Shown: positions 42,837-53,744 of the stretch, piece by piece
Layout: every line of letters starts with the position of its first letter
Position numbering within the stretch: position 1 is the first letter of the stretch
Assembly (NCBI GenBank): GCA_031002005.1
Contig: JARYHS010013630.1
Location: forward strand, 237,715,539 to 237,779,538
Length of the DNA: 64,000 bases
Reading direction: 5' to 3'
Source: Vandiemenella viatica
Lineage: Eukaryota; Arthropoda; Insecta; Orthoptera; Morabidae
Program-made: the position numbers and the translations under genes
Notes under the pieces: model-generated
The model's database searches: none
Told to the model about the DNA's origin: nothing
The model's input: the letters and a program-made list of their open reading frames with translations, nothing else

Positions 42837-43787
42837 GACACCTACTAATATCAAAATATATGAAATTTTTGTATCCTTTAAAGAGGAAAAATTTCAGTCT
42901 GCCCAAGATCTTGCAGAAGAAAAACTTACTTCATTGGAAGAGAAAAACTGAGATTTGACCAAATATCGTGGACAAGGCTACGACGGGGCTATAGTCATGA
43001 GTGGGGCATACAGTGGAGTGCAGCAGCGTATTAAAGAAAAAACGCCACATTCATACTTTGTGCACTGTGCAGCAAATAACCTTAATTTAGTAATAAAGGA
43101 TGCTGCGGAAGGAAAACGAGTGGTCTGCCAGTTTTTTGTAACCATTCAAAGTATGTATTGCTTTTTTGGCCGTAGAATTATGCGCTGGCAAGACTTGAAG
43201 TCAGTGTACGACATCGAGGCTCTGATTCACTGAATTCCAAAGTAACACTGAAAACTCTTAATCCAACTGGTAGGCATGAGGCAGTGTATGCACTGAAACA
43301 CAGGTTTTGTGTTGAAAAGCCTTAACTACATTACTTTGACTTACAGGAAAAGGAAGGAAAGAAATGAAGCACAGCTGCTAAAGAACAAACTTTAAAGTTT
43401 TCATTTTGTATTGCTTTTGGTTGTGCAGTGTGAAGTTTTAGAGTCTCTCAACCTCGTATCAAAATCCTTACAATCTGAAACCACGGACCTGTTGTATGCA
43501 CATGATTTATTGGGTAATTTGTTGCTAAGGATAACCGAAATACGTGGGCAGTTTGATGAACTTATTTCTGAAGCAACAGATGTTTGTGGTCGATGGGGAA
43601 TAAACAAAGAATTTCGCCAGAACAGAATAATGAGTTGACTGAAGACGAAAGATTAATAGACCCAAAAACTTGTTTCAGAGTCACTGTGTTCTATCCAATG
43701 GTAGACGCACTTTGTACTCGATGGCAGTTTTGAAGGAATGAAAGCTGTTCTTGACACTTATCAAGTAATACAACCTGATTTTTTTAA
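42837..43787 (+). pseudogene. Outer ZMYM-type hAT transposase, middle block
   Basis: After the inner hAT the outer protein continues. It reads IYEIFVSFKEEKFQSAQDLA, then YRGQGYDGAIVMSGAYSGVQ and SYFVHCAANNLNLVIKDAAE (the strongly conserved RGQGYD and HC-x-NNLNL blocks), then CEVLESLNLVSKSLQSETTD, VFYPMVDALCTR and GMKAVLDTYQVIQPDFF. It is cut at 43793 by the long-inverted-repeat element and resumes at 47964. Stops at 42949-42951 and others show it is inactive. Confidence 0.85.
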
Positions 43788-43793
43788 CCAATG

Positions 43794-45099
43794 AGTAGGG
43801 GGGGAAGGCGGAAGCAAGCCTGATAAGCTCTTTGGACAACTGTAAAGAAGACTCCAGTCGACCGCGTGACGTCACAGTTGGATGGCGGGAAATTCTAATG
43901 GACCAATGGCGGCCAAGGTCGTATGACGTCACACGTTAGTTCTTTGGCCGGCCGCTGGGAGGGCAGCACTGGGCGGGCTTGCGCTGGACCGTTAGTTCAC
44001 CGATCGGCGGCTAGATGGCAGCCCCCGTTAGTTCTTTGACTGACTGGTAGATGGCGTTCGGTGCAAGTATTTCCGGCGCGCTCTGCGAAATGTGTACACT
44101 GTTTCAAAATTCCCACTCGACTGTTATCTATGTTTGCTTATCCATTAAGCGTTGCGAAATGTGTACTCTTCGCGTCGGCTACATTTGTGCAAGCGCTGCG
44201 AAACGTCTTGGCTACTATCGACACACAGTAAAATACTTTCTTCGGTTCGGTGTCGTGAAAAATACTTAAGCGTGAACCATTGCGATTTTTTTACTAAAAA
44301 TAAAAAAGTCCACATCAACGGATATTACGTGAACAGACATCGGTAGCGTTGGGGCTAGAGTGCCGAGGTCACCGATTCGAGTCCGGCCGCGGTGTTTTTA
44401 TTGAAAAAGCCGTTCCAACTCGTCAATTTCAAACGAAAATCAAATTTTAGTTTCCAACACCTAGAGAGTATGCCGCCAGCTTGACTTCAATAAAAAATAA
44501 GTCGTAAAGCATAAATGTTTCCTTTTAACGTTTGATATGGAAAAAAACCGTCATAAACTCCAGATATAAAACCGATGAAGAATTCTATGTGTACCTGTTT
44601 TCATGAAATTATTTAGCGTTCTGGCCTTGCATTCGGGAGGACACCGGTTCGAATCCCCTGTCCGAGCATCCATTTGGGTTTTCCATGGTTTCCGAATCAC
44701 TCCAGGCAAATGCCGGGATGCTTCCTTTAAAAGACCATGGCCGAATTCCTTCCCATTCCTGGCCCCTCATCCTCTCCGTCTCTAAAGACCTCGCTGTTAA
44801 CATAATTCCGTTCATCGAAGCAGGCAGACATTAAAATTAATTCACCGACGAAGAGACAGGAAACAAACTCACTTTTTCACATCATGATGGATTCATTATG
44901 AACAATATAATATAACTCACGAGTGTCACCTACAGTCCGTGTATTTTAAAGGATGTATTAAATTAGGGGTAATGAAACACAGACACTTTTAAAACTCAAA
45001 GAGGCATTGAATGGGTTTTACTGATGTATGTAAGTATGACCTCGATGAATTAATAGATCCTAAACTAAAGCAAGTTGTCGATTTGAAAACCAGTTTCTT
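43794..45099 (+). repeat. Left arm of the long inverted repeat
   Basis: Its first 250 bases include two perfect TGACGTCA sites (43867-43874 and 43924-43931) and a twice-repeated cgttagttctttg phrase. Later there is a tRNA-like segment with an A-box-like TAGCGTTGGGG (44344) and B-box GATTCGAGTCC (44374-44384), then the SINE. It runs straight into the N gap, so its inner limit is set by the gap rather than seen. Confidence 0.88.
44610..44810 (+). mobile_element. tRNA-derived SINE in the left arm
   Basis: The B-box GGTTCGAATCC is at 44646-44656, followed by the same body as the other SINEs here (gaccatggccgaattccttc) and a degenerate end. Its mirror copy is at 46940-47135 with two short indels. 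The SINE was therefore present before the arm was duplicated. Confidence 0.88.
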
Positions 45100-46099
45100 N
45101 NNNNNNNNNNNNNNNNNNNNNNNNNNNNNNNNNNNNNNNNNNNNNNNNNNNNNNNNNNNNNNNNNNNNNNNNNNNNNNNNNNNNNNNNNNNNNNNNNNNN
45201 NNNNNNNNNNNNNNNNNNNNNNNNNNNNNNNNNNNNNNNNNNNNNNNNNNNNNNNNNNNNNNNNNNNNNNNNNNNNNNNNNNNNNNNNNNNNNNNNNNNN
45301 NNNNNNNNNNNNNNNNNNNNNNNNNNNNNNNNNNNNNNNNNNNNNNNNNNNNNNNNNNNNNNNNNNNNNNNNNNNNNNNNNNNNNNNNNNNNNNNNNNNN
45401 NNNNNNNNNNNNNNNNNNNNNNNNNNNNNNNNNNNNNNNNNNNNNNNNNNNNNNNNNNNNNNNNNNNNNNNNNNNNNNNNNNNNNNNNNNNNNNNNNNNN
45501 NNNNNNNNNNNNNNNNNNNNNNNNNNNNNNNNNNNNNNNNNNNNNNNNNNNNNNNNNNNNNNNNNNNNNNNNNNNNNNNNNNNNNNNNNNNNNNNNNNNN
45601 NNNNNNNNNNNNNNNNNNNNNNNNNNNNNNNNNNNNNNNNNNNNNNNNNNNNNNNNNNNNNNNNNNNNNNNNNNNNNNNNNNNNNNNNNNNNNNNNNNNN
45701 NNNNNNNNNNNNNNNNNNNNNNNNNNNNNNNNNNNNNNNNNNNNNNNNNNNNNNNNNNNNNNNNNNNNNNNNNNNNNNNNNNNNNNNNNNNNNNNNNNNN
45801 NNNNNNNNNNNNNNNNNNNNNNNNNNNNNNNNNNNNNNNNNNNNNNNNNNNNNNNNNNNNNNNNNNNNNNNNNNNNNNNNNNNNNNNNNNNNNNNNNNNN
45901 NNNNNNNNNNNNNNNNNNNNNNNNNNNNNNNNNNNNNNNNNNNNNNNNNNNNNNNNNNNNNNNNNNNNNNNNNNNNNNNNNNNNNNNNNNNNNNNNNNNN
46001 NNNNNNNNNNNNNNNNNNNNNNNNNNNNNNNNNNNNNNNNNNNNNNNNNNNNNNNNNNNNNNNNNNNNNNNNNNNNNNNNNNNNNNNNNNNNNNNNNNN
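45100..46099. other. Assembly gap of exactly 1,000 N
   Basis: The round length indicates a placeholder gap of unknown true size. It falls in the middle of the long inverted repeat, where assembly is expected to fail. Open frames reported across it are meaningless. Confidence 0.99.
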
Positions 46100-46641
46100 G
46101 ATTAACAGACGTATTTCGTTCCTGGAACATACGTGCTGTGCTGTAAAATACAGTTAAAGGTGGGTATATCTCTCTGTTTCTAGTCAATCACTGATGTGTC
46201 ACAAGGGATTGATTGGAATTTTAGACAAAGTACAGCTAAGGACACTCAATTTGTGATTGCTTACGAATGCATAACAGAATTGATACATAGATTGGTCTGG
46301 ACAGACAGACGACAAAGGTTTGACCTTGATGGCAACAATTACGAGTGTGATTAAATATTTTATACCAATGGCAGCAGAGATAAGTTACAGAAATAAGGCG
46401 TCGTACTGATGCTAATATGAATTCTTTCTTCCCTCACTGCATTCCATGAGCTTTGCCATGGTCAAACTGGAAACTTTGATTTTTTCTAGCTTTGGTGGGG
46501 GAAGGCTTTGTCACAAATATTTTCAAGTGGCCTCTTGTCCAAAGACAGGGTTGAGAAATAGGCTTGAAATAATTACAGGCTGATTGGTTTGATATCAGTG
46601 GAGAGATTAACATGTATTCACTTCAGAAATGTCTGTAGGAA
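46100..46641. other. Unique centre of the inverted-repeat element with a LINE RT scrap
   Basis: Sequence right of the gap not seen in the left arm. From about 46560 a broken frame NYRLIGLISVERLTCIHFRN resembles the LINE RT piece at 12950-13060 (NYRSISLTSMVGKL). It continues into the arm (46642 onwards), so part of each arm's inner edge appears to be LINE-derived. Confidence 0.5.
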
Positions 46642-47957
46642 AAGAAACTGGTTTTCAAATCGACAACTTTGCTTTAGTTTAGGATCTATTAATTCATCGA
46701 GGTCATACTTACATACATCAGTAAACCCATTCAATGCCTCTTTGAGTTTTAAAAGTGTCTGTGTTTCATTACCCCTAATTTAATACATCCTTTAAAATAC
46801 ACGGACTGTAGGTGACACTCGTGAGTTATATTATATTGTTCATAATGAATCCATCATGATGTGAAAAAGTGAGTTTGTTTCCTGTCTCTTCGTCGGTGAA
46901 TTAATTTTTAATGTCTGCCTGCTTCGATGAACGGAATTTATGTTAACAGCGAGGTCTTTAGAGACGGGAGAGGATGAGGGGCCAGGAATGGGAAGGAATT
47001 CGGCCATGGTCTTTTAAAGGAAGCATCCCGGCATTTGCCTGGAGTGATTTCGGAAACCATGGAAAACCCAAATCTGGATGCTCGGACAGGGGATTCGAAC
47101 CGGTGTCCTCCCGAATGCAAGGCCAGAACGCTAAATAATTTCATGAAAACAGGTACACATAGAATTCTTCATCGGTTTTATATCTGGAGTTTATGACGGT
47201 TTTTTTCCATATCAAACGTTAAAAGGAAACATTTATGCTTTACGACTTATTTTTTATTGAAGTCAAGCTGGCGGCATACTCTCTAGGTGTTGGAAACTAA
47301 AATTTTGATTTTCGTTTTGAAATTGACGAGTTGGAACGGCTTTTTCAATAAAAACACCGCGGCCGGACTCGAATCGGTGACCTTCGGCACTCTAGCCCCA
47401 ACGCTACCGATGTCTGTTCACGTAATATCCGTTGATGTGGACTTTTTATTTTTTAGTAAAAAAAATCGCAATGGTTCACGCTTAAGTATTTTTCACGACA
47501 CCGAACCGAAGAAAATATTTTACTGTGTGTCGATAGTAGCCAAGACGTTTCGCAGCGCTTGCACAAATGGTAGCCGACGCGAAGAGTACACATTTCGCAA
47601 CGCTTAATGGATAAGCAAACATAGATAACAGTCGAGTGGGAATTTTGAAACAGTGTACACATTTCGCAGAGCGCGCCGGAAATACTTGCACCGAACGTCA
47701 TCTACCAGTCAGTCAAAGAACTAACGGGGGCTGCCATCTAGCCGCCGATCGGTGAACTAACGGTCCAGCGCAAGCCCGCCCGGTGCTGCCCTCCCAGCGG
47801 CCGGCCAAAGAACTAACGTGTGACGTCATACGACCTTGGCCGCCATTGGTCCATTAGTATTTCCCGCCATCCAACTGTGACGTCACGCTGACGAGTGGAG
47901 TCTCTTTACAGTTGTCCAAAGAGCTTATCAGGCTTGCTTGCGCCTTTCCTCCCTACT
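46642..47957 (-). repeat. Right arm of the long inverted repeat
   Basis: Reverse complement of 43794-45099. It holds the mirror SINE (46940-47135, B-box at 47091-47101), the mirror tRNA-like B-box (47365-47375) and mirror TGACGTCA sites (47821-47828, 47878-47885). Differences from the left arm are a few substitutions and 1-3-base indels. Confidence 0.88.
46940..47135 (-). mobile_element. tRNA-derived SINE in the right arm
   Basis: Mirror of the SINE at 44610-44810, with the B-box complement at 47091-47101. The copy has tccagatttggg where the left arm has tccatttggg, one of the few differences between the arms. Confidence 0.88.
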
Positions 47958-47963
47958 CCAATG

Positions 47964-48330
47964 CAAGTGAAAGTGATATTCACACAAAAAGCAGTTGATT
48001 TCGTTAATAAGTTTCCAAATGATGTGAGTCAAGCCTTTCCTTCACAATTATGTTCAGTGAAAAATTCGTTTCCAAACAAACTGGAAAAAATAATAAGTGT
48101 TAGGGAATTTGCTAATTATATAATAGTCAACCACAGTTCGTTTTCATCAAGCTACCCAGATGTTTGCACAGCGTGCATCATGTATTTCACTGTTCCTGTG
48201 ACAGTATCTAAGGCTGAACGGTCCTTTACTAAGCTTAAATTGATCAAAAATTATTTGAGAATTACAATGGCTCAAGAAAGACTCAACAGCTTAGCTTTGC
48301 TTTCAATTGAGAATGATCGAGCTCAATGAG
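47964..48330 (+). pseudogene. Outer ZMYM-type hAT transposase, dimerisation domain
   Basis: The frame to 48329 gives FANYIIVNHSSFSSSYPDVC, YFTVPVTVSKAERSFTKLKL and NYLRITMAQERLNSLALLSI. This is the C-terminal hAT dimerisation domain (hallmarks V-S-x-A/S-E-R-S-F, L-K-L-I-K-x-x-L-R, M-x-Q-x-R-L-N-x-L). It ends at a natural-looking stop. It is the third block of the outer hAT protein; the others are at 38386 and 42837. Confidence 0.9.
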
Positions 48331-48895
48331 TAATTGATAAATTTACTTTTTTGAAAGTAACGAAACAAATTTTTAAGGAATAATCAAATGTAGCTAATCT
48401 TTAATCTTTTCAATCTACACTACTTTACATGCACCAGTTACTGATTCCTTGTCTTTTAAGGAAAGTATGCATTTTAATTAACTTAATTTCATCTACTGTA
48501 ACTATATCTTTAATCCACCTTAAACTTTTATTTAGAAAAGTCATATTTTAAATTATCAATTAAAAGTTTTCCGTTAGTTTAATCGTATTAAAAGTTACTG
48601 TTTTAAGTTTTTTTATGTTAACAACAGTGTAGGAAATATTTTACCATGTATTTTTAATGTGCGATTTTATAAATTTTTAATAACCATTATTTTTAGAAAT
48701 TGTACTTTTGTAAGTATATTGCTTTCGTATTATTCAATTCACCTTATTATTTTTACAACCATACGCACTGAATATTTAAAATAATTTTTTTGTCGAATTG
48801 GAATAAACCTCCATGCATATAAAAAGAAAGAAATATTTAGGAGCCTCGCAATGAAGTTTTGCCCCGGGGCCTCCAAGTTTATAGTTATGACCCTG
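48331..48895 (+). mobile_element. 3' UTR and right terminus of the outer hAT
   Basis: AT-rich 3' sequence ends with ggggcctccaagtttatagttatgaccctg (48866-48895). Inverted, this begins CAGGGTCATAACTATA, a typical hAT terminus. I did not find the matching left end, so the left side of the outer hAT is truncated or very diverged. The next 8 bases are tattactc. Confidence 0.6.
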
Positions 48896-49790
48896 TATTA
48901 CTCATGAAGAAGTAAAAACAGTATTATACAGAGTGATAGGAAAACTCCCGGGCCAGTTTCGCGATCACGGAAGACATATTGTACCAGAAACAAACCGTTT
49001 AACTGTCTACCAGAGACAATATGTCTACCACATTAGTATTCTAACACATTACATGGTAACTGACCGTTTACGATACAAGTCAAAGTTTATTACGTTTGAT
49101 TCACGTATTCCGTTTATTTTAAAGTACTGAGATCAAGAAAACTGAGTAACCAAAGTAAAAAATTAAAACGGAACCCTAAGATTTGTCAGATTTTTCCGAA
49201 AGAAATGCGTGTCTGAAGTACATAATGATCCGTGCCCCACAATTTTCTATATTGAAAGGTTTTTAATTGCTTGCTGCTTCCCATGGTATTTCCGCTATTT
49301 CCGCTGTTTTTAATCCGCCCATTAGCTCTAACAATTTGAAAACGCAATCCAAACTGCTGCGGTTGTTTTTGGGCAGTATCCATTCGAATAAAGACACTAG
49401 CAGATTATAGTAGTATAGAATAGACTAGGCCTCCTAAAACCTTATGCTACACCGCGTAAGTTATAAAACTAAATGCAGTATCCCTTATGCTTTAACAAAG
49501 CGTGTTAATTGTCATTCTGGTCCAGGTTGCATTTCAATCTAACCACAATTTGGCTAATGATTCCATTCGAAAATCATAGCTTCTGTCACATGCCCATTGA
49601 TACATTCATGATATCGCGATTGAATCTTGAAACGTTGGAATTACTTACATACGGCTGAAATAACGACATTAATAATATGGTGTCAATGAAATCGAAGGAA
49701 ATTAAAAATTATTCTTAACGTGTAATTCTACGTAACATTAGTTTTAGTCCACGTAAATTTCATTTTTAAAGCAGAAATAATTGATAATAT
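48896..49790. other. No recognisable gene
   Basis: AT-rich sequence with several short frames and no domain. Around 49515-49560 a ggtccaggttgcatttcaat phrase belongs to the same dispersed-repeat family as 28.6 and 52.5 kb. Confidence 0.45.
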
Positions 49791-49794
49791 TTAC

Positions 49795-51048
49795 TAATAT
49801 TACTGCTATCTATCTTTCTTCTTCTATCAATTCTTTCTATTTTCTATTTATAAAACGAAAACCGTTTTAGTTTGTGCAAGAAAACCTCAGAAACTACTGA
49901 GCTGATTTCGATGGGGTTTTCGCTGTTTTAAAGCTTAGAATATCAATTGATTTATTTGGTATGTCTTATGTTTCTGCGTTACATAACACGGGAGCATTAA
50001 TTGAAATTCTGAACGTATGGTGAGAAATGCCAAAGATGGAACGACCAGATGTTCCCATACTCCACACTAACAACACAACTACAGTGTCTCTGATCATAGC
50101 CTTTAAAGAAAGCAATGAAAGCAGTTTACAATTATGACTATTTTGTATACTAAACAAACCTTGAAAAATTCTTTCCTTTAATTTGGGATATTCAGTTACT
50201 AAACGCCATAGAGGGCCGTATTGAATGCGAGAAACAAATGACGACAAAACAAGAGAGATTTTCTTTGATCACAATCTCTGTCAGCACAATTACAATGTGT
50301 CTGCCTATCATCACAATAAAAAGGTACCACAGTTTGTAACTCTCTGAAAGAAATTGAAATTAAAGAATATATATGAATAGTCGATATACAATTCTGAATA
50401 GCTGATATCCAACAGTACAGATAAAGAATATATTTTAATTTTGAGCTTCAATGGCAGATGAAGTAGCATAATGAGAAAAAGTTTAGCTCCAGCGAAAGAT
50501 TTGTCAGCATAATGATACATATCTAATGTTTGAATGTTTGATACTGTGAAAACTTGGTCAAAATCGATTCAGCAGTTTTCAGATAATGCTAGATTATTCG
50601 TAAAATAAATGTTTCATAACGTCGTAAGAAAATCCATTCAAAATCTATATTTTCTGCGTGATGCCGGAATAAACAGACACATACCAGATTCATTTTTAAG
50701 TATATGGTATGCATTAAAGCGCATATGCTCCATGTTTCGATTTTCGAGCACCAGATGTAATTCAGTTGAAACTGTTTTTTTATTTATTTTACTTATGGCT
50801 TTGCATCTCATCTACGATGAGGTCATTAGAGGCGGAATGAGACAGGGGACTAGGAAAGGGAAGGAATCCAGCCGTGGCCTTTTGAAGGAAGCATCTCGGC
50901 ATTTACCTGAAGTGATTTAGGGAAACCATGGAAAACCCAAATCTGGATGCCCGGGCGGGGATTCGAACCGGCGTCCAACCGAATGTGAGGCCAGTATGTT
51001 AACTGCTCACCCACCACGCTCGGTTGTTGAAATGTAACCTGAACTAAA
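49795..51048 (+). other. Degenerate upstream region of a Helitron copy
   Basis: The phrase gaaaacctcagaaactactgagctgatttcgatgggg (about 49885-49920) resembles the 5' non-coding part often seen in insect Helitrons. No Rep HUH motif is visible. A minus-strand SINE is inserted at 50772-51026. The element's 5' TC end was not fixed. Confidence 0.4.
50772..51026 (-). mobile_element. tRNA-derived SINE
   Basis: In minus orientation it starts accgagcgtggtgggtgagc (tRNA-like head) and has a B-box at 50959-50969. It carries the conserved body with ggccacggctggattccttc and ends in a T-rich run at 50777-50800, the complement of its A-rich tail. Confidence 0.88.
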
Positions 51049-51990
51049 ATGAAAACTGACATTCCGTATCAAAGCATCCAAACCATCCCATTCTTAGAAC
51101 TTTTTTATGTTTACCTGATAAATGGACAGCGAATTTATTTTCACCTCTCCAATATCGAACAAGTGAGCAATCCCAGAAGTACGTTCGCTACCTATCAAGC
51201 GGCATGCGTCGCTATACGTACATTTGCTGGAAAGTGATAATCACTGGGATAATGCTTTACCAGAGGCATGCCTGAGTGATAGTTCGCCTAACCTGAGAAA
51301 ATTATTTGCTGTAATGTTGGTTCTCTGCAACCTGTCCGACATTAACCGACTATGGTTGAAATATCATAATCTTGCACATGGCGTAATGAGCGAAATTACA
51401 TGTAAAGAGTCCTATAAAAACAACCACAACTACAACATAGAAGTTACAAATAGGTGCCTTCTCAAGTTACAGGACTTCGCAACATCTATTGGTGGCAGTT
51501 CTATAGAGCACTACGGACTGCCAAAGCCTACAATGAAGAACAAATCCATGAACGAAAATGAATATGCCGGGGAAACAGGTTACGGCATTGATGAATTACG
51601 CTTATCGCAAACGAGAAGGAAGCAATACTCAATGCCGAACAACGACTGGTATATACAGCAATCACAGATTCTGTCAGGTGTAATAAAGGGAAAATATTCT
51701 TGTGCCAGGAGGAATGGGAAAAACATTCGTGGTCAATCTATTACTAAATGAAGTGCGTTGTGAACATAAAAATCCTACCGAGAGGGAATACCGCGCATTA
51801 CTGTTTCAATATTCCACCGAACATTAAGTTCAATGACAGTGCAGTTTGTGACTTATCCAAACAAGTAACAAAGCCGAAGAAATCAGAGCGGTCATTACGA
51901 GACATTAATAACGAGTACCTGGGTGACCGATCTTCGCTCGGTATCTTTCGATTTCTGTTCAGTATCCAAGATTTCGAGTAAAGTTTGATT
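51049..51990 (+). pseudogene. Helitron helicase, N-terminal part with Walker A
   Basis: Frames give YLINGQRIYFHLSNIEQVSN, then ESDNHWDNALPEACLSDSSP and LRKLFAVMLVLCNLSDINRL, the conserved region ahead of the PIF1-type helicase in Helitrons. In another frame GGMGKTFVVNLLLNEVR (about 51708-51758) is the Walker A motif. There are several frameshifts. A short inverted repeat of 51943-51995 occurs at 53163-53215. Confidence 0.82.
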
Positions 51991-52063
51991 AAAGTATAAG
52001 GCTTGAAGGCTTCCTAGGCGTTTTGAGGTGCACAGTTAACCAAAGAGAAGTTTAACTAACATC

Positions 52064-52245
52064 AATAGGCTTACTGGTACCTGAACCTTCTACGTAATGA
52101 GGTTAGAGCCGTTTTCGAGAAACCAAATACAAAAGTTGCTCCTTTTTTTTTTTTTTAATCGTGTTAAAAACTTGAAAATCAAAACGTTATCTACATGTGA
52201 AATTTCATCCAAATCGCTAGATCCATTTGCGAGACGGCCTCACAA
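52064..52245 (+). repeat. Direct repeat, copy 1
   Basis: It contains ggcttactggtacctgaacc, a gccgttttcgag phrase, and aaatttcatccaaatcg. A diverged copy in the same orientation is at 53499-53700. There is no coding content. They are probably terminal or internal parts of the nested Helitron-type insert between the helicase pieces. Confidence 0.7.
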
Positions 52246-52359
52246 ATTGCTTAAAAAAAAAAAAAAAATTCTATTAATATGTTAAACAGAAATTTTAATG
52301 CCAGTTTGGTATTAATTAATGGTGCGAGATTTGTGGTAATTCAAAGGATTCTACGATAA

Positions 52360-52890
52360 CCCTTGATGATGGATTCTTATGTAACTCGACGAGAAAAATT
52401 GAAGGTAAAAAATATATTTTTTAAAAAATATTTCGCTTAGTTCTCGAGATATCGTATCTCAAAATTGACGTGGTTGGTTGAAATGCGACCTGAACCAGAA
52501 GACAAATTTCGCCATAGCCAAGTTTGATGAATTCGTATGAAACTCGTCGAGACAAATCGAAAATAAGGAATTTATTTTTCTGATATCTCACTTAGATCTG
52601 GGGATATTATATCTCAAAAGTGAAGAGGTTAGGATTAGATCCGTCCTGGACCAGAAAAAAATCCACCAAAAGCACTATGTCTATATGGTGGAAATGTACT
52701 TTCAATGTTTTATTTTGTACCTAGTGGTTTTTGTTAGGTTGAAATACGGCCTGGACCAAAAGAAACGTCGCCAAAAGCACAAGGAACTATACCTATAACT
52801 GATTTTTGACATGCTATATCTCGAAAACCAAGAAAATTTATTATTTATTTTCGATATGTTTCATCGAGTACTATGGGAATTCATCATCAG
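52360..52890 (-). repeat. Satellite-like monomers, reverse orientation of the 28.6-kb array
   Basis: Three diverged monomers carry the reverse complements of the marks seen at 28552-29035: atgtaactcgacgag, ttctcgagatatcgtatctc, and gttgaaatgcgacctgaacc. Phrases recur near 52385, 52510 and 52855. They sit between Helitron helicase fragments. Confidence 0.75.
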
Positions 52891-53032
52891 GTTGTGACGT
52901 CAATAGAACATCATCTGTGCTATATTTATTCACTCCGATAAAACTATGCTCATACCTCGCAGTAATCTCACATCTTCTGATCAGCATTTCAAAATGATAA
53001 TAAAACAATTCCCATAAGAAGTAACCTTCGTT

Positions 53033-53215
53033 ATAAACAATAAAGCACAAGGTCAGACGATTCAAAAGGCAAGATTCTATTTATCAGAACCCGTTTTTTC
53101 GTATGTGCACTCGCACGCGGCTTTTCAGGAATTTGTAGATGTATTAATATTTAATTATGCACTTTATTATCAAACTCTACTCGAAATCTTGTATATTGAA
53201 CAGAAATCGAAAGAT
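53033..53215 (+). pseudogene. Helitron helicase C-terminal motif of a second copy
   Basis: One frame reads NNKAQGQTIQKARFYLSEPV and then FSYVHSHAAFQEF. The standard end of Helitron helicases is I-N-K-x-Q-G-Q-T followed by F-S-H-G-Q-L-Y-V-A. This is a different, more damaged copy than that at 53745-54660. Confidence 0.65.
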
Positions 53216-53498
53216 GTTTTATAATTAATTAAGGTGGTAGTATTTAATGGCTAACTAACAACCACTATTTATAGTCAAAAAGTAAACGATGATTACTTTA
53301 TAACTGGTACCGGTAATATTAATTTCAAAGAAGTTTCTGTAAAGTTATCACCTCTGATAAAACCATTGATAAATTTTTAATTATCTTTCTTTTTAAATGT
53401 TTTACAATTGAACTTGCAGTGCTAATATTTCCACGGGTCAGCCAGTATACAAGAACTGTTCGTTTACTTATTCTTTGGAATCAAAGAAAATCTATTTG

Positions 53499-53700
53499 TA
53501 GGCTTTCTGGTACCTGAATCGTCTACGAGATGGCGCTAGTACCGTTTTCGATATACGGAGTGACAAAATTGTTCATATTTTGTAAACTCGCTTTTTAGTA
53601 GGGAAGACAACTATTCAGGTAATCTTAAAAGTCAAAACATTATCTAAATACCAAATTTCATCCAAATCGTCACAGCCGTTTCCGAAATCCGAAATATATA
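53499..53700 (+). repeat. Direct repeat, copy 2
   Basis: Diverged copy of 52064-52245, sharing aggctttctggtacctgaa, agtaccgttttcga and caaatttcatccaaatcg. Together with the inverted pair 51943-51995 and 53163-53215 it shows the interval was built by nested insertions. Confidence 0.7.
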
Positions 53701-53744
53701 TATATAAGAATTGCTCGTTTAAAGATATAAGATAACAGAATAAT

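Larger units (their letters stand above)
43794..47957. mobile_element. Long inverted-repeat (foldback-type) element with assembly gap
   Basis: The left arm, 43794-45099, and the right arm, 46642-47957, are reverse complements over about 1.3 kb with small indels. The arms start agtaggg and end ccctact and are flanked by ccaatg on both sides (43788-43793 and 47958-47963), a 6-bp target duplication. The middle holds 1,000 Ns and 542 known bases. Each arm contains a tRNA-like SINE and a second tRNA-like B-box. No transposase is visible outside the gap, so the element family is unknown. Confidence 0.85.

Noticed and set aside
44646..44656. tRNA gene
   Set aside because: Only A- and B-box-like promoter sequence is present, within SINE copies repeated at 14.3, 47.0 and 50.9 kb; no cloverleaf with anticodon is visible.
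45011..46187. Long open frames across the gap
   Set aside because: They consist almost wholly of undetermined bases.
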